Assembly: GCA_015478945.1 (NCBI GenBank)
Contig: JABUQX010099063.1
Span: 1 to 55,000, forward strand
Reading direction: 5' to 3'
DNA: 55,000 bases
DNA from: Trachelipus rathkii
Lineage: Eukaryota > Arthropoda > Malacostraca > Isopoda > Trachelipodidae
Positions 1 through 13,175 of this stretch are shown here, piece after piece. Below the pieces are notes generated by a model. That model saw only the letters and a program-made list of their open reading frames with translations, had not been told where the DNA came from and made no database searches. The position numbers and the translations under genes were made by a program. Position 1 is the stretch's first letter; the number at the start of each line of letters is the position of its first letter.

Positions 1-2440
1 AAAGTTAGCATTATAACACTACTGTAGCGTTCAATCAGTAATATTACTGCTGGTATTCGATTTGGAAAAGGCCTTTCACCAGATTAAATTGCCTTTGAGG
101 ATACTGAAAAGATTCTCATTTTAATTTGTGGTTTAAAAAATAATGAAATAGAAAATAAAAATATAAATGAGGTATTTTGGTTTTATTATAAAATTATATA
201 TAGATGCTTCCGTTTGGTATTAGATGTTGCCCTTCCAGTTTCAGTTAACACTTTACATATTTTTAATATTGGCATGCTCATACTTGTGATGAGTTTGAAT
301 ATGAATTTAGGAAAAGATGTTGTATAACTTGTCTTATATATATGGATAACTTAGGTTATTCTTCATCACTTACATGTGAGAATAGTGTAATTAGCATAAT
401 ATTACGTTGCTTATCATGTATTCCATCTGGATCGGAGTGCGGATTCATCATATAGTAATTATTTTAACAGTGAAATTAAGGTGGATGGTCATCTTTCAAA
501 TTTCGAGAACAATTTCTTGAGTGATATGTTCACCCACTATCTGGTCACCAAGTGTGGATATAATGATTACCACACAGATCACGATTGTCACGCTATTAAT
601 TAGTGAGTTAGACAATACACTAATGTAGTATTATGATGAGTACCTATATAAATTAATCACATATAAACTAATAGGGATGATTTGGTTATCTATATTATAA
701 TATTAATTAATTAATACATAATTATATTATATAAAATTATAATATATATAATACTATATAAATATATATATATTATATAATCACAAGGTTAAAATAAAAT
801 AAAGCGTAAAACAAGCTAAAGAGAATTAACCTTAACATTATCCTAACCGGATACTAAGCCGTTAAGTAACTTTAGTACTACACAGCCCTATGAGTTTCCT
901 GGTATATGATATAAGCATTTAATGATTGTTAGATTGAGATTCAATGTACCTTTTATATTTTAATCTGAAATGTAGTATGCGTAGCCGCAACACTGAATGT
1001 TAAAGTATAAAGTACAAGATTAATAATGAAAATGGATCTAAAGCAAACACACATTTTGCAGACTCGTATCTTATGATATGAACTTATAACTGACCTGTTT
1101 ACTGTATTATTATTCTGTGTAATTTTTCAGAGATATGTGAAATGAATATAAATACAAAAATGTTCAATATTAATATAAAGATGTAAAAAAAAAAATAAAG
1201 CGCCCAACACCCACAAAAATAAGACTAACGAACGTGAACGACAACTACGTGACGCCTGACGACGCCAAAGACAAGACGGAGGCGTCACACAGAACCTTAT
1301 CTAAACGACGCTGCTCTCCACCCACCGTCCAGAACCGATACACCCACACCAAATAATATCGAAAGCATGGTTAGGGAAACAATAAATGGAGTGTACAAAA
1401 AAATTAGAAATACTATGTAAATCTAGCCTAAAAGATTTATATAAAAAAATATATTTGTCACAATATAAAAAAGCAAAAAAAACCTGAATTCTAAAATCGC
1501 GTCATTGGTGATTTTATATAATTACTATCTATTTACAATATCAAAGGTAATTAGGGAAACAGGGTCAATACTAATATCAAATTACTTATTTTTGCATGAT
1601 AATTATCTCTTAATACTATACGCCTGGTCCGTATATTACAATCAGTAGTATATATATATTATAGGGCCTATATATATAGTATTACTATAATATATATATA
1701 TATAATATACATATATATTAATATATATAGATATAATATTATATATATACTAAATAGAAAATGCATTATTAGTATAATAGTATTAGTATGGGTGTTGGGC
1801 ATATTATGGGCATAAAATATATTATTATATATTATAAATTATGAGTATATATTATATATATAGCATAAATATAATAATAAAATTTAAAAATTAATATTCT
1901 ATATATTATATAACATAAAATATAATAATACTTTATATAATTAATATTAATCTATTTATTTATACAATATATATTTTATAATCTATATTATAAATATATT
2001 TATTTCCACTAGGCCCTGTTATTTAAAGACTTCGATCAGTTTTTTTTGGTTTGTTTTTTTAACTCTACAAGATATATGATAATAATTTGTAGGTATTAAA
2101 TATTGCATAGCAAGGAATGAGGAGAGAAGAACGAAATATCTTTATAATAAAATGTTGAAAAAAATCACAAATATTATATCATTAAGTATAATTTTGAAAG
2201 CAATCGCAAATACAATACGAATTACTGTGAAAAAACCAATATACAATATTTGAGAATCAGACCAATAAAGCTTAGTACTCCAAAAATGTAAAAAAAGCTA
2301 AAAAACAAATGCTGCCCTGTTTTATACGTCCGACACACTTTTCTAGAGAAAGCAAGAACATATTGATAACTCAGCGGTAAAGGCTTAATTACAAAAATTA
2401 AAAAGAAAATAATAAAAAAATATTTAAAAAAAAAAAAAAT
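1..2440. other. AT-rich non-coding stretch
   Basis: I find no gene, RNA or recognisable element here. The stretch is strongly AT-rich, with an irregular TA-rich patch at about 1640-2000. Short A-runs are common and no open frame of note is present. Confidence 0.6.
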
Positions 2441-2443
2441 TAG

Positions 2444-3118
2444 GGCTCACGAGCGACCAGGCCACTAGTGATAGGGAACGTTTATCCATAATCCCGATAG
2501 GAGAATGGGCGAGAGGAAACCACCCGCTCGACACCCAAATACTAACAATGAGCGTGTGATTCCGGGAACCCTCCCAGAGGTAAATAGCTCAACCTTCTCT
2601 CGTTCCACCGGAGCCAGAGTCCTCCGGACTTCCTTCCATCGTTAGGGATTACCTTGGACGTGTTGGCAGTGATATTGGGACTGATGGCTTGAGTTTATAA
2701 AGTCTCGTAAAGAAACGCAAATACGTACATATGCATTTGAAGAATCCTACGGATGTAGTAGTAAAAAATAGATTGCGTCAAAGAAATAGAATGAGTCACA
2801 GAAGATTTTACTCTTCATCAGCGTGGATTCGAACACTGGAACTTCACCTCGTTGCCTGATATAAAAGTTAAACATAACTGCGTGCTTTATCCACTTAAGC
2901 AATCTACGCTCTCCCTTTTAGTAATAAAAAAAAATAAAAAAAATTAATAACTGAGTTCGTTAAGAAACAAAGTAAATCTGGTCCAATAACAATTTATATT
3001 TGATCATGGGATTTTCACACTGCACCATTAAATTGAACTGTTAGGATCAAATACGATAAGACACACTATTAAATAATATAAAAAAAAAAAATAAAATCAA
3101 AAGAACTGCCTGGAGTAC
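2444..3118 (+). mobile_element. G-rich dispersed element copy, split by a SINE
   Basis: The left part (2444-2660) aligns by eye with the G-rich repeat at 25350-25560: a 'gggctc' start, the shared phrase 'cacccaaatacta', then a GGAACCCTCCC-like block. The right part (about 2905-3118) aligns with 25560-25725, including 'actgttaggatca' and a degraded 'aaaactg..ggagt.cga' end. The two parts are about 290 bp further apart than in the 25 kb copy. The extra sequence is the tRNA-like unit listed separately, so this looks like a nested insertion. The element is non-coding. Its class is unknown; the related 25 kb copy has terminal inverted repeats. Confidence 0.55.
2663..2912 (-). mobile_element. tRNA-derived SINE inserted in a G-rich element
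   Basis: Read on the minus strand, the head (about 2912 to 2830) contains an A-box-like segment (TTGCTTAAGTGGATAAAGC) and, about 50 bp on, a B-box-like segment (GTGTTCGAATCCACGCT). The flanks AGCGTAG and CCACGCT can pair in six of seven positions, like an acceptor stem. The T-stem pairing is poor and the middle is too long for a normal tRNA, so this is not a functional tRNA gene. A non-tRNA body of about 170 bp follows, as in a tRNA-derived SINE (RNA polymerase III transcribed). The unit interrupts a copy of the G-rich repeat family. Confidence 0.6.
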
Positions 3119-3359
3119 GAATTATTTATTAACAGATGCTTTATATACTATTCATAATTATTCATGAATAATTATGAATAGTATATATATAGATAAGTAT
3201 ATAATATATATATAAATGTATATTATATATATTATAATATATATATATCTAGTATATGTATTATATTATATTGGCAAAATCCATTTTCTGTTCAGTTAAA
3301 AGTAGAAAATTCGGTGCGAGACTCGCCGCTTTTTCGCGTACCAGTATGTTTTGTAAAGT

Positions 3360-3368
3360 TAGTATATA

Positions 3369-3413
<45 letters not shown>

Positions 3414-3510
3414 ATATATATATATATAATAATATAGTATATATAATATATATATAATATATAATATATATATATATATAATATATATATATATAATATA
3501 TACATTTTAT
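3360..3510. repeat. Imperfect TA-rich tract
   Basis: TA dinucleotides are repeatedly broken by an extra A or T. Similar broken tracts lie at about 3180-3250, 4010-4090, 9740-9830 and 10400-10480. Confidence 0.8.
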
Positions 3511-4124
3511 ATCGCTTTTCAAGTGATAGTTTTTTCAAAAATATGAGAAAATGAATTATTAAAAGGTTTTGTTGTTAACCAATGAACATTAGAAAATATT
3601 TAATTATGTAAGAGTTCGACCAACTGGTTTTTTTGTTATTTGACTTCAATTATTTTTAGTTGTTTACAAGAAATAAGTAAATTGATAAGGAAAAAAAGGC
3701 AAAAAAAGTGTGTGGAACTAAATACTTAAAAGGATCTCAGTAACTAAACGCTATGTGATTATGTTACTCGATGTATTAGTGGTAATTTCATATAAATTAT
3801 TAATCCATTTAATTGTAAAATTTTCTTCTAAGTTATACAATATCAATTCAACTCCGTTTAACCTAATTATTTAATAAGCAATCTTAATATGGTGAAGTTT
3901 TCTAGAAATAGTGTACTTATTCAAATTTTAATTCCCCCGCCTTCTTATATATATCCGTATTTCACACCTACATAAAAAAATTCTGGTAGTATACATAATA
4001 TATATAAATAAATAATTTATATATTATTAGATATATTATATATATAATATATATATAATATATATATATATATATTATATTATTATATTATTATAAGACA
4101 TTATAAATTAACTGGCAATTTCAG

Positions 4125-4385
4125 TTATTGAATTTTTTTTTTATGTTTTTTAGTATATTTCAGTAATATTATCCTAACAATCAATTTCAGTGGTAACGAA
4201 CATGATCAAAAAATATAGGACCTTTTTCCGTGACGACTTCCGTCAGTTAAATGTTTTTGTAACTAAAGGAAGACCCAGGGATAACCCGAAAAGATGGCAG
4301 GTGCAGGTTTGGATCTTCTCGCCTTCGGAGGGGAAACAAGGGTATAGACTATTCCCCCCCCCGGGAACTCCGTGAACTGCACCCA
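4125..4385 (-). mobile_element. Inverted copy of the G-rich element (partial)
   Basis: The plus strand here matches the reverse complement of about 25480-25685. Shared landmarks are 'tcctaacaatcaattt', 'cagtggtaacg.acatgat', 'cc.tcagtt' and 'aactaaagga' followed by a GC-rich block that breaks down near 4385. A 61-codon open frame across this copy is a product of the repeat and not a gene. Confidence 0.6.
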
Positions 4386-6984
4386 GCAATTCGGTGGTTA
4401 ATTAAGGCAGCGTGTTCCAATAGTGCGCCTTTGTACGCGGGGTGGTATTCCGCAATTAAATAATATAATACCAGAGGTGGTTTGGGACCACCGTCCCACT
4501 ACGTGGTATAAAGTGTCATAATCTTGTTCAGTAAGTGCAAATGATCGTTATCTTCCCCTTACTTTCTTATCTAGGCATAGCCACCCACCGGGCTCAGGCC
4601 CTTAAAAGTGTCCATGGTGGTCTAGATGGATAAATGGACAGTGAGAATAAGCTGTATTACACACAGGTGCTGTGCGATTATTCCCAAATAGAATTGTCGC
4701 TTGCTTAAGGTGTTAAAGAAATTTATTCATAATTAAAGCTTAAAAGTACATGAGAAAAACCCCACTTTTTTCCAATTCGTGATCCCAAATGCCAGATGTT
4801 ATGTATGAAGAAAACTACAGGCAGAGTTACTGATGAGAACTTCCCTAAGAGAAAAAATTTTTCAGAAACATATCAGTATTTAATAAACCCAGGAAAAAAT
4901 AAAATAAGGGGGGGGATTAAGCAATTAAAGGGATAAAGTTAAAAAAAAAACAAATGTTGGTAGAATTCCCCACTCTTCAAAGAGAGGAAGTCTCTCTCGG
5001 TTCAGAAAATTATACGAAATAAATAAAATTAGGAGTAAAGAGTAAATTTGAACTATATAGGCTTATTTATAATATACTTATGATGTCATACAGGTAATTA
5101 ATAAGCCAAAAGCTAGCTAACAAATGAAAATTCTCACAATTGATGACTCGAGATGAGCCAGGGGGTGACAAAATAATATATGAAAACAAGATATACAATT
5201 GACTCATGGAATATAATTCATGAAAAAACTGCAAACTGGGAAGTTCACATGGCCGGTGATTGAATTGCATTTGAGCAAGGAAAGGTCATGAAAAAGAACT
5301 TTACAAGGATGAAAAGATGTAATATGAATGAGAAAAGTAAGGATCATATAAAGGATAAGGCGAACAAAACGTTGGGTTGCTAAATTTATCAAATTAGTTT
5401 GTACGGTATGTTCCATATGTGTGTGTGTATGATTTTTTTTTTAAATCTTTCATTTAGGAAAAATGAGATAATTCTTTATGTTAGAGGAAATGGGCATAAA
5501 TTAAATTTAAATATATAACCAAAACCTAAAACCTAATTTAATAATTATACAAAAACAATCTAATATCTAAATTATATCTAAGTAAACTAATATATAGATA
5601 AATAAGCTAATACATATAATATAACACTAAATTAATTAATATATAAATAATAAGTAAAAATAAATAAATTAATTAATGTGTAAATGAATAAACTTGTAGA
5701 TAGAATATAAGCAAATTAATATTTAAATAAAATAATATCTTAATAACTAACAAGTATAGAAAACAATGTATGTTATCATAAATGATAATATAAATGCTTA
5801 TTTTATTTCTTTGAGCTTTCGAATTATCAATTGTGATGAGATTAGAGTTTTTGACTTATTATAGCGGCTGATACGCGGAACCTGTTCAACTGAGAAATGT
5901 TAAGGTGCAAGTCTCCGCCACACCCCGGGCTCACATCACAGGCTGCAGTGCTGCTCCCGACACGACACTGGAAAAGGTAAGCCTGATTTAACACATGTAT
6001 TATGTGACCAGGGATGAAGGATAAAGTAATAAGATATATAGTTGAGGAGAGTAAGAAGCTCACAGCACGTATTAGTAACTACATAATAAAATTAATATAA
6101 TTTAAAAAAAATATTATTTTGAATTAGATGAGTATAGGTATATATGAGTACGATATTGTTATAATTAATATTTTAATATTACCATGATTACACTAATTAA
6201 TATAATATAATATTTATATGTGATATTTGTACAAACGCGTACTAACACGCCTCCGCAACACGAAAATCCGAGAACTAATCATTTTAGGAAAAATACTACG
6301 AAGTCATTTTGTATATAAAATAAAAATTTAATAAAATATGATATCCTACACTCCATTTTTTTTATAAAGAATGATAAATATAATTTTTTTCACTTTAGTT
6401 GTTTCCTTATTAAACAATGTAACAAGGCTATGCAATTATTTCCTTTTGATATTAATTATAGACATTATATTAAAAATCATAATTATTGTAAAGCATTTAA
6501 TTGAGATGTTAGTGAAACATAAGAGAATAGAATTCCATTAGTTATTAGTCTCCATTTTAGAAAGTTAAATACTTTATTTTTAAAATCCCAATTGTTCCAA
6601 GAATTTGAAAAATAAATGTAGTAATATTCATAGATAAGGAATAATCTTCTTCATGTGTGTCGTCAAGAAATTGCCAAATAATCTAGCGTACACCGTTTCG
6701 CAGCTATTTTTATGGTACATAAAGTGCAAATAATACGGTCATTATTCATTAATTATCATCATTTTTTATATTCAGTAGATGAAAATGTGCTTTAACACTC
6801 AAAATAAAAGAAGCATTCTTAACTTTAAGTCAAACTCATACCGTTGTTTAGATCAGTTAAGTTTTAAGATCAGAGAGAATGCATTAGATCACACATGCAA
6901 TTTTAAAAAGAATAATTTTACTTCCTTTGCACTTTTTTTTTTCTTAATTAAGGAATTTTTACTATATTGTCAGAGCATGCAAAT
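4386..6984. other. Non-coding, no recognised feature
   Basis: Apart from short GC-richer patches (4420-4640 and 5890-5980) I see nothing recognisable. Open frames here are short, lack homology I can recognise and sit in AT-rich sequence. Confidence 0.5.
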
Positions 6985-7260
6985 ATAACAGAGTCAGGTT
7001 ACTCTCGGCCTCCCGGTGACGACGGGGGGGGACTTCGTCCCCCTTGTCCCCGTTCGCTCGAGCCCCCTAAATGAGGAAAATAAATTTTTTTTATAACAAA
7101 TTTCTGACAAAATAAATGCTAAAAAAAAAAAACAACTAAAAAAATTAAAATAAAAAACCCCTCCTTAAAATTTTCCGTGATTCCAAATATATTAATTATG
7201 GTTTACGTAAGTTGCTGCCGTTCTCTAGTTTCATGATGTCAGCTTTAGACACTCTGACAT
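6985..7260 (-). mobile_element. G-rich element copy, reverse, with foldback-type arm
   Basis: The GC-rich core (6990-7070) is the reverse of the family start ('cgagccccctaaatg'). It continues into 'gtgattccaaatat', 'gctgccgttctctagtt' and 'ctctgacat'. That extension is shared with the right arm of the palindrome at 12060-12155, so this copy looks like a single arm of that larger element. Confidence 0.6.
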
Positions 7261-7490
7261 ATTATAAATATATATATAATAATATAATATATATACTATA
7301 TATAATATATATATAATATAATATATATAATATATATATATATATAAAATATATATATATATTATAATAATGTAATATATATATATATAATATATATAAT
7401 ACATATTATATATACTATATATAATATATATATATATATAATATAGTATATAAATTATATATTATATATATATATAAAATATATTAAAGA
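7261..7490. repeat. Imperfect TA-rich tract
   Basis: About 230 bp of broken TA repeats immediately follow the G-rich element arm. Confidence 0.8.
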
Positions 7491-8611
7491 AAACCTTATA
7501 AATTTTGGCACTTAACGGAGCACATACTCAAAAAATATAATCACTAATTTAGCCTAATATATAACTACACTCGGTTAGAACAAGAGTTTTCTTTCATACC
7601 TCTCGATAATTTACTGCAATGATTATTGTGTAAAATTGATATAACTATTCGAGGCAACCCTTTTGGATACACAGGCCAATATTTTTAAACATTTTATATA
7701 AATTTCATAAATTGAAACCTTCAAAGGAAAAATTGTAATAAGTACCTACAATAATCAATTCAAGCCTCGTCTCAGTTTTTTTTTAAATTCTCACAGTCGT
7801 TTCATTCGATGTTTCTTTATTATTTTTGTGTACATTTATAGTATTTGAAAGTATGTATATATCTTCAGTTACACCTGAGTGTATATAAATGTTTTTACAT
7901 TTTAGGATTTTACAACATTTGTATCTGGGAGTGAGAGTTAAAAGTCTTGTGAGAAAAAAGTATGGAAGAAACTGTAAATTTAAGAATAGAAAAGCCGGGC
8001 CTCAGTACGTTGACTCTTGTGAAAATATGCATAAACTTACAACATTAGTAATTTTTACTTTAAAAACTAATATATATATTAATAATAATATAATATATAT
8101 ATTAAATAATTACTGTCTATATAGAGTAATAATCTATAGATATTAATATATATTATTATATAATAATAATGATTGTACTTTTTTATCATAAGGCAAAGTC
8201 CAGTCAGTAGATATAGAGAGCCACACGTAATCGTATTACCACAAACATTTACTCTATTAAGTACAGGGAAAGGAATACTTTGTGGAAATCCTGAACATGT
8301 AGAAAATGAGTGATAATATAAAAAAAAAAAAACATGAAAATGGTGTGCTTGAATAGTGAAAGGGACTTCACAACCGCGTGTACATTTTAAAGCAAAATTA
8401 CTGATATAGAATATACATATATATCTAATGCCAACTAATCAGCACGAAGGAACAATATATATAAAATATAATAATAATAAAATAATATAAATACATACAC
8501 TAATTCATATGAAGGAAACACTTGTAAAATATAATTAGTATTTATATTATATATTAATATCACATTATTAATATAGAAATAATAATATTATTTTATTATT
8601 GTAATTATTAC
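7491..8611. other. Non-coding, no recognised feature
   Basis: The stretch is AT-rich. An 85-codon open frame at 7889-8146 has no recognisable similarity and ends in TA-rich low complexity, so I do not call it a gene. Confidence 0.45.
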
Positions 8612-8820
8612 ACGGCATGGTAGGGGGCTCGAGCCGACGGAACACATGGGTGACGTTTTCCATACCCTGTAGGGGAGGGCAGGAACCCCCGCGACACCAA
8701 ATTACCAAAGAGAGCGGCGGGTCCGGAGACCCTTCACGGAGTACGTGGGTAATTAGGTCCAACCCTCTCATAGTTCCCCAGCGAAGCCTCAAGAAACCCA
8801 CGAAGTCGCTGCGACACTTC
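8612..8820 (+). mobile_element. G-rich dispersed element copy
   Basis: It begins 'gggggctcgagccgacgg', as at 25350. It keeps 'gttttccataccc', 'gtaggggagggc' and 'ggaacccccg', then a diverged tail. Open frames on both strands across it come from its GC content and are not genes. Confidence 0.7.
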
Positions 8821-10839
8821 CAGGTGCTGGTATATACACACGTTATATTGTGAAATCTTTTATAGGATTTAATAAAAAAAATTATAAACTAGGAAGATGA
8901 AAACCTATGGAAAGTTTCATGTATAAAAATTATGAAACAGGAAACCTAACCAAGAAACAACATAACCCCGACACATAACGTAAATAAAAGTTCGCGTACA
9001 ATAGTGGGACTGTCTACTATCATATTACCTATTAATATTTTAAACGATAAATATATTTTTTATATTTAATATAAGAGATTTTTCCACTACAAACCAACTT
9101 AAAATATTTCATTGGGATACACAAGTCCACAACAATGGTATTCTCCCTTTCCCTAGCTGGCCAGATAACCTGATGTTATTCTCTGACCAACTTAATTAGA
9201 AATTGGTCATTAGACTAATATATAAGATTAAGTTAATTATGTGTATGTGACTGACAGCAAGTACGTAAATATAAATGAATAAGTAAGAGGAAGAACTATA
9301 AGCTAAGGTATTATCTATAAAATAATTGATAGAGATAAAGATTTATGTTACATAAAATAACATATAGAAAAAGCTAACATATAAATCAAAGTAGCTAAAA
9401 CTTTAGTATTAATATATCTCATCAGCCGATAATGAGTTATAGCAGTTATATGTAATATTATAAGAGAGATGATATGAGAAACTAGATATATATAATAGAT
9501 GTGAGGTAATATAATAGTTAATTTACGTAGGATCTGTTCTGTAATAGAAGACAGTATATGCATGAATGTTACAGATTATTAGAAATATAACAAATTGTTA
9601 AAAAGATATGGTTGAGTTAGAATTTGTAGATATATTCTCCAAGATTTACTTTTATATGTACTTAATACTTCATTTTATCAATTAATTATAAATCTATATA
9701 TATAATTATTTTAGAAATTTATAATATAACACTAATTCCATATATACTATATATATTTATAAATATATATATATTATATATATATACTATATACTACTAT
9801 TATAATATATATAGAATAATATATAATAAGAAACATACAATAGATAGAATGAGACTAAGTATAAGAGATAGTAATAGATATAGATAGATGAAAATTTATT
9901 ATTTATAAAGAGTATAGATTATAGAATAGTCCATATCGATAGAGCATCCAGGTGTAGTCTATATAGTATGTCTGTTAATGGCACACGAAAAGCAAAGGTC
10001 AGAAAGAAAAAGTGTGACAGATATAATAAAGATATAGAGATATTACTGATGAATTGATATTAATAGTATATTTAAGAAGATAGTAATAGAGAAGTGATAG
10101 AGTAACCTTTAATGAACAAGGTATTATATTATAAAGGAGTCTTATTTTTTTAATATATACTTATATATGGTTAATATATATGATAAATATATAAAATATT
10201 AATATATATATATGATATAATATAAAATAGTAATAGAAGTATATATATATATAATAGTAATAATTGATATATAATGTAATATATATATGTAGAGAGATAG
10301 ATAGATATTAATAATATATAATATATCTATGTAATTATTTTTTTCATTTTATTTATACATAAGTAGGCCATTATTATTAAATGATGTGTATAGTTAAAAT
10401 TTATATATATAAATAATATATTATATATATATATTATATATAATATATATTAAATAATATATATAATATTATATATCAGTGAAGTCAGGTTTCAGAAAAG
10501 AGTGAATTGCGTGTCGTGTGCCCGTGGAGACAAAACAAGGGTATTGTAGTGTGATTCTTTGGATTTTTATTAATAAAACTATTTGTATATTTTTAATTAA
10601 AAAATAATATATAGAGAGAATACAATAAACAACATTATAATCATATACTTTAACTTTCGTTGTGCAACATACGTTCTAGACTTCAACCCACTAAAAATTA
10701 AAAAAATAAATATTATAATTTAACTAAATTAATTAATACAAACACACACACATGTATTATTATTTTTTAATTATCAACTACTCATTATAAATAAATTTCT
10801 GCCATATGAGATATTACTATCATAGAATATACTAATATT

Positions 10840-10875
<36 letters not shown>

Positions 10876-10925
10876 ATATAATATATATATATATATATAA
10901 TATATATTAATATATAATAGATATA
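8821..10925. other. Non-coding AT-rich stretch
   Basis: No gene or recognisable element is visible. GATA/TAGA-like short motifs recur at 9840-10310, and broken TA repeats at 9720-9830 and 10400-10480. Confidence 0.5.
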
Positions 10926-10929
10926 TATA

Positions 10930-11091
10930 TACGTCTTTGAATCACCACCTAAAAAAAATGAAAATTGTAAGTTGTAAACTGAATATATATATATATAGGA
11001 AAGAAAAAAAAACAGTATATAATTTCATAGACTTCACATAAAAAAATTTCAAATATATATAAATATAATATATATATTAAATATATATAAA

Positions 11092-11123
<32 letters not shown>

Positions 11124-11992
11124 TTATAATATTAATATAATAATATATTAATTATAATATATATAGTAATTAATAATATTTATGATATAAGTAATATAAT
11201 ATGCAAGATTTTTTTAATGCTCCACAGTATGTAACTAGACCGGCCAGCTTCCTACAGTGTATTCAAAACATATAACTACTTTTATATGTTTATTTGTACT
11301 AATCTCGCGAAAAATCACCAACGTATCAGCGGTAATTCTAAGGATTGAATTTTTTTTTTTTACGTTTTTTTTTGCTTATTCATCGAAAATATTTTAAAAA
11401 ATTATTTCCCCACCATTTATAGGGGAGCTCAGCCGAACGCAGGCAAGAGGGAACCCTCCACAGTTCATACCGCCGAGGATGTCGTGAGGAAGATGCGACA
11501 AGAACATCAATAACCAAATAAAGAATAACAGGAATAATATAAATATCGGAGCAACCCACCGCGCGGACACCCAAAGCCAAAGTAAGAACACAGACGGGTT
11601 CCGCAGAGGACCATCCCCGGAGGGGATTGTCCCCCCTTCGTCCACCGGGAGGCCGAAAGACCCGACTCTGCATCTTTCGGATACCCTATTGGGATCCTTT
11701 TAAGTTAAAAAAAAAAAGAATAATTTACTTCCAAAAACATTTGAACTTTAAACCTTTGAGATGACCCCAGTAGTAAACCGCAAAGATGCAGGAGTCGGGG
11801 TCTCTCCCGGTGGACCACGGGGGGGACTAATCCCCCCCTCCGGGATGGTCTCCGGAACCCCCCTTCTGTGGTCTTGGTGTCGGCGGGAAGTCCTCGACCC
11901 ATCCCCCCGGAGATGAAACGTCCCCCCCTCTGTCCCCGTCGGCTCAGCCCCCTAAATGGGGAAATAATTATTTTAAATATTTTCAATAGATA

Positions 11993-12056
<64 letters not shown>

Positions 12057-12455
12057 CCCATCTTAGAATTTCCCGCTGATTCCAAATATTATAATTTGTT
12101 TTACTGTAGGAGCCGTCCCTAGTTAACATACTGTGAGCATTAAAAAAAATCTGACATCTATATATATAATATAGTATATATATATATATATATATATATA
12201 ATAATATATTATATATATATATAATATATATATATTATATTATTTTAATTATATATAAAATTATATAATATAATATAAATAAATAATATATATATATATA
12301 ATATATATACTTGAAAATTTTTCTTTAGTTGTGAATTAAAAAAAAAAATGGAAGATATACTTTTATTTCTTTTACCTATATTGAATATACGTATTTCCAA
12401 GAATTACAAACTTTACAATTTTCATTTTTTTGGTGATTCAAAGACGTATGATCAT
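10930..12455. mobile_element. Foldback-like imperfect palindrome, arms ~0.7 kb
   Basis: The outer ends are inverted: 'acgtctttgaatcacca' at 10932 reappears reverse-complemented near 12445, followed inward by a shared '..aaaaaatgaaaattgtaa'. Inward again, 'aatgctccacagtatg' (11217) matches the reverse of 12120-12140, and 'atcagcggtaattctaag' (11324) matches the reverse of 12063-12085. The arms end in two opposed G-rich copies, 11400-11710 (+) and 11745-12060 (-), with the centre near 11725. TA-rich tracts sit in both arms. No transposase frame is seen. It could be a foldback or long-TIR non-autonomous element, a head-to-head double insertion, or a palindromic read artefact. Confidence 0.65.
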
Positions 12456-12534
12456 ATATTATAATATAATATATTATACATATTATAAATAATAATATAT
12501 ATATATATATAAATTATATATTATATATATAATA

Positions 12535-12571
<37 letters not shown>

Positions 12572-12774
12572 TATTATATATATGTATTTATCTCTTTAAA
12601 AGGAAGTACATAAAAGTGACGTGATATTCGAAAATCCAAAACCACTGCTCGTGCCAAACCTTGCATTTGTCACGTGTAGATAAAACTCCATAGAAAAGCG
12701 AGGTTTCGACAATTGCTTTTTTATCATGTTAATTTTATATGTTAATTAAAAAAAAAAAAAAATTCATATATTCT

Positions 12775-12900
12775 TCAGGCTCAAACCGACGGAGGGACAG
12801 AGGACGAAGTCCCCCTCGTCGTCCCCGCTGAGACCGAGAACCCGACTTTTTCCATCTTTCTATTAATCTTGGTATTTCTCTTAGTTAAAAAAAAAAAACT
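12775..12900 (+). mobile_element. Short G-rich element copy
   Basis: It starts 'ggctcaaaccgacggaggga' and ends 'cttagttaaaaaaa', as other family members do, but the middle is deleted, leaving about 125 bp. Confidence 0.5.
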
Positions 12901-12989
12901 TTGGCAACTCAAGACGCACTATTGCCTGAAATAATCGAAAAAAAAAAAACGATTACATTTTTCGTTGAATATATCGTTAACTCTTTTAA

Positions 12990-13175
12990 CGAATAGTTAT
13001 TATATATATATATATAATATATAGTATATATATATATATAATAATATTATATATTATATATATAAATATAATATATATATAATATATATATAATATATAA
13101 TATATATATATATATATAATATATTATAAATATTATATATATATATATATATATAATATATTTATATATATATCA
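12990..13175. repeat. Imperfect TA-rich tract
   Basis: TA dinucleotide repeats broken by extra A or T bases. Confidence 0.8.

Noticed and set aside
2830..2915. Functional tRNA gene on the minus strand
   Set aside because: A- and B-box-like segments exist, but the T-stem does not pair and the spacing is too long; it fits a SINE head better.
11705..12085. 126-codon minus frame with a poly-Phe run
   Set aside because: It lies across the G-rich repeat and an A-homopolymer; it is a repeat product.
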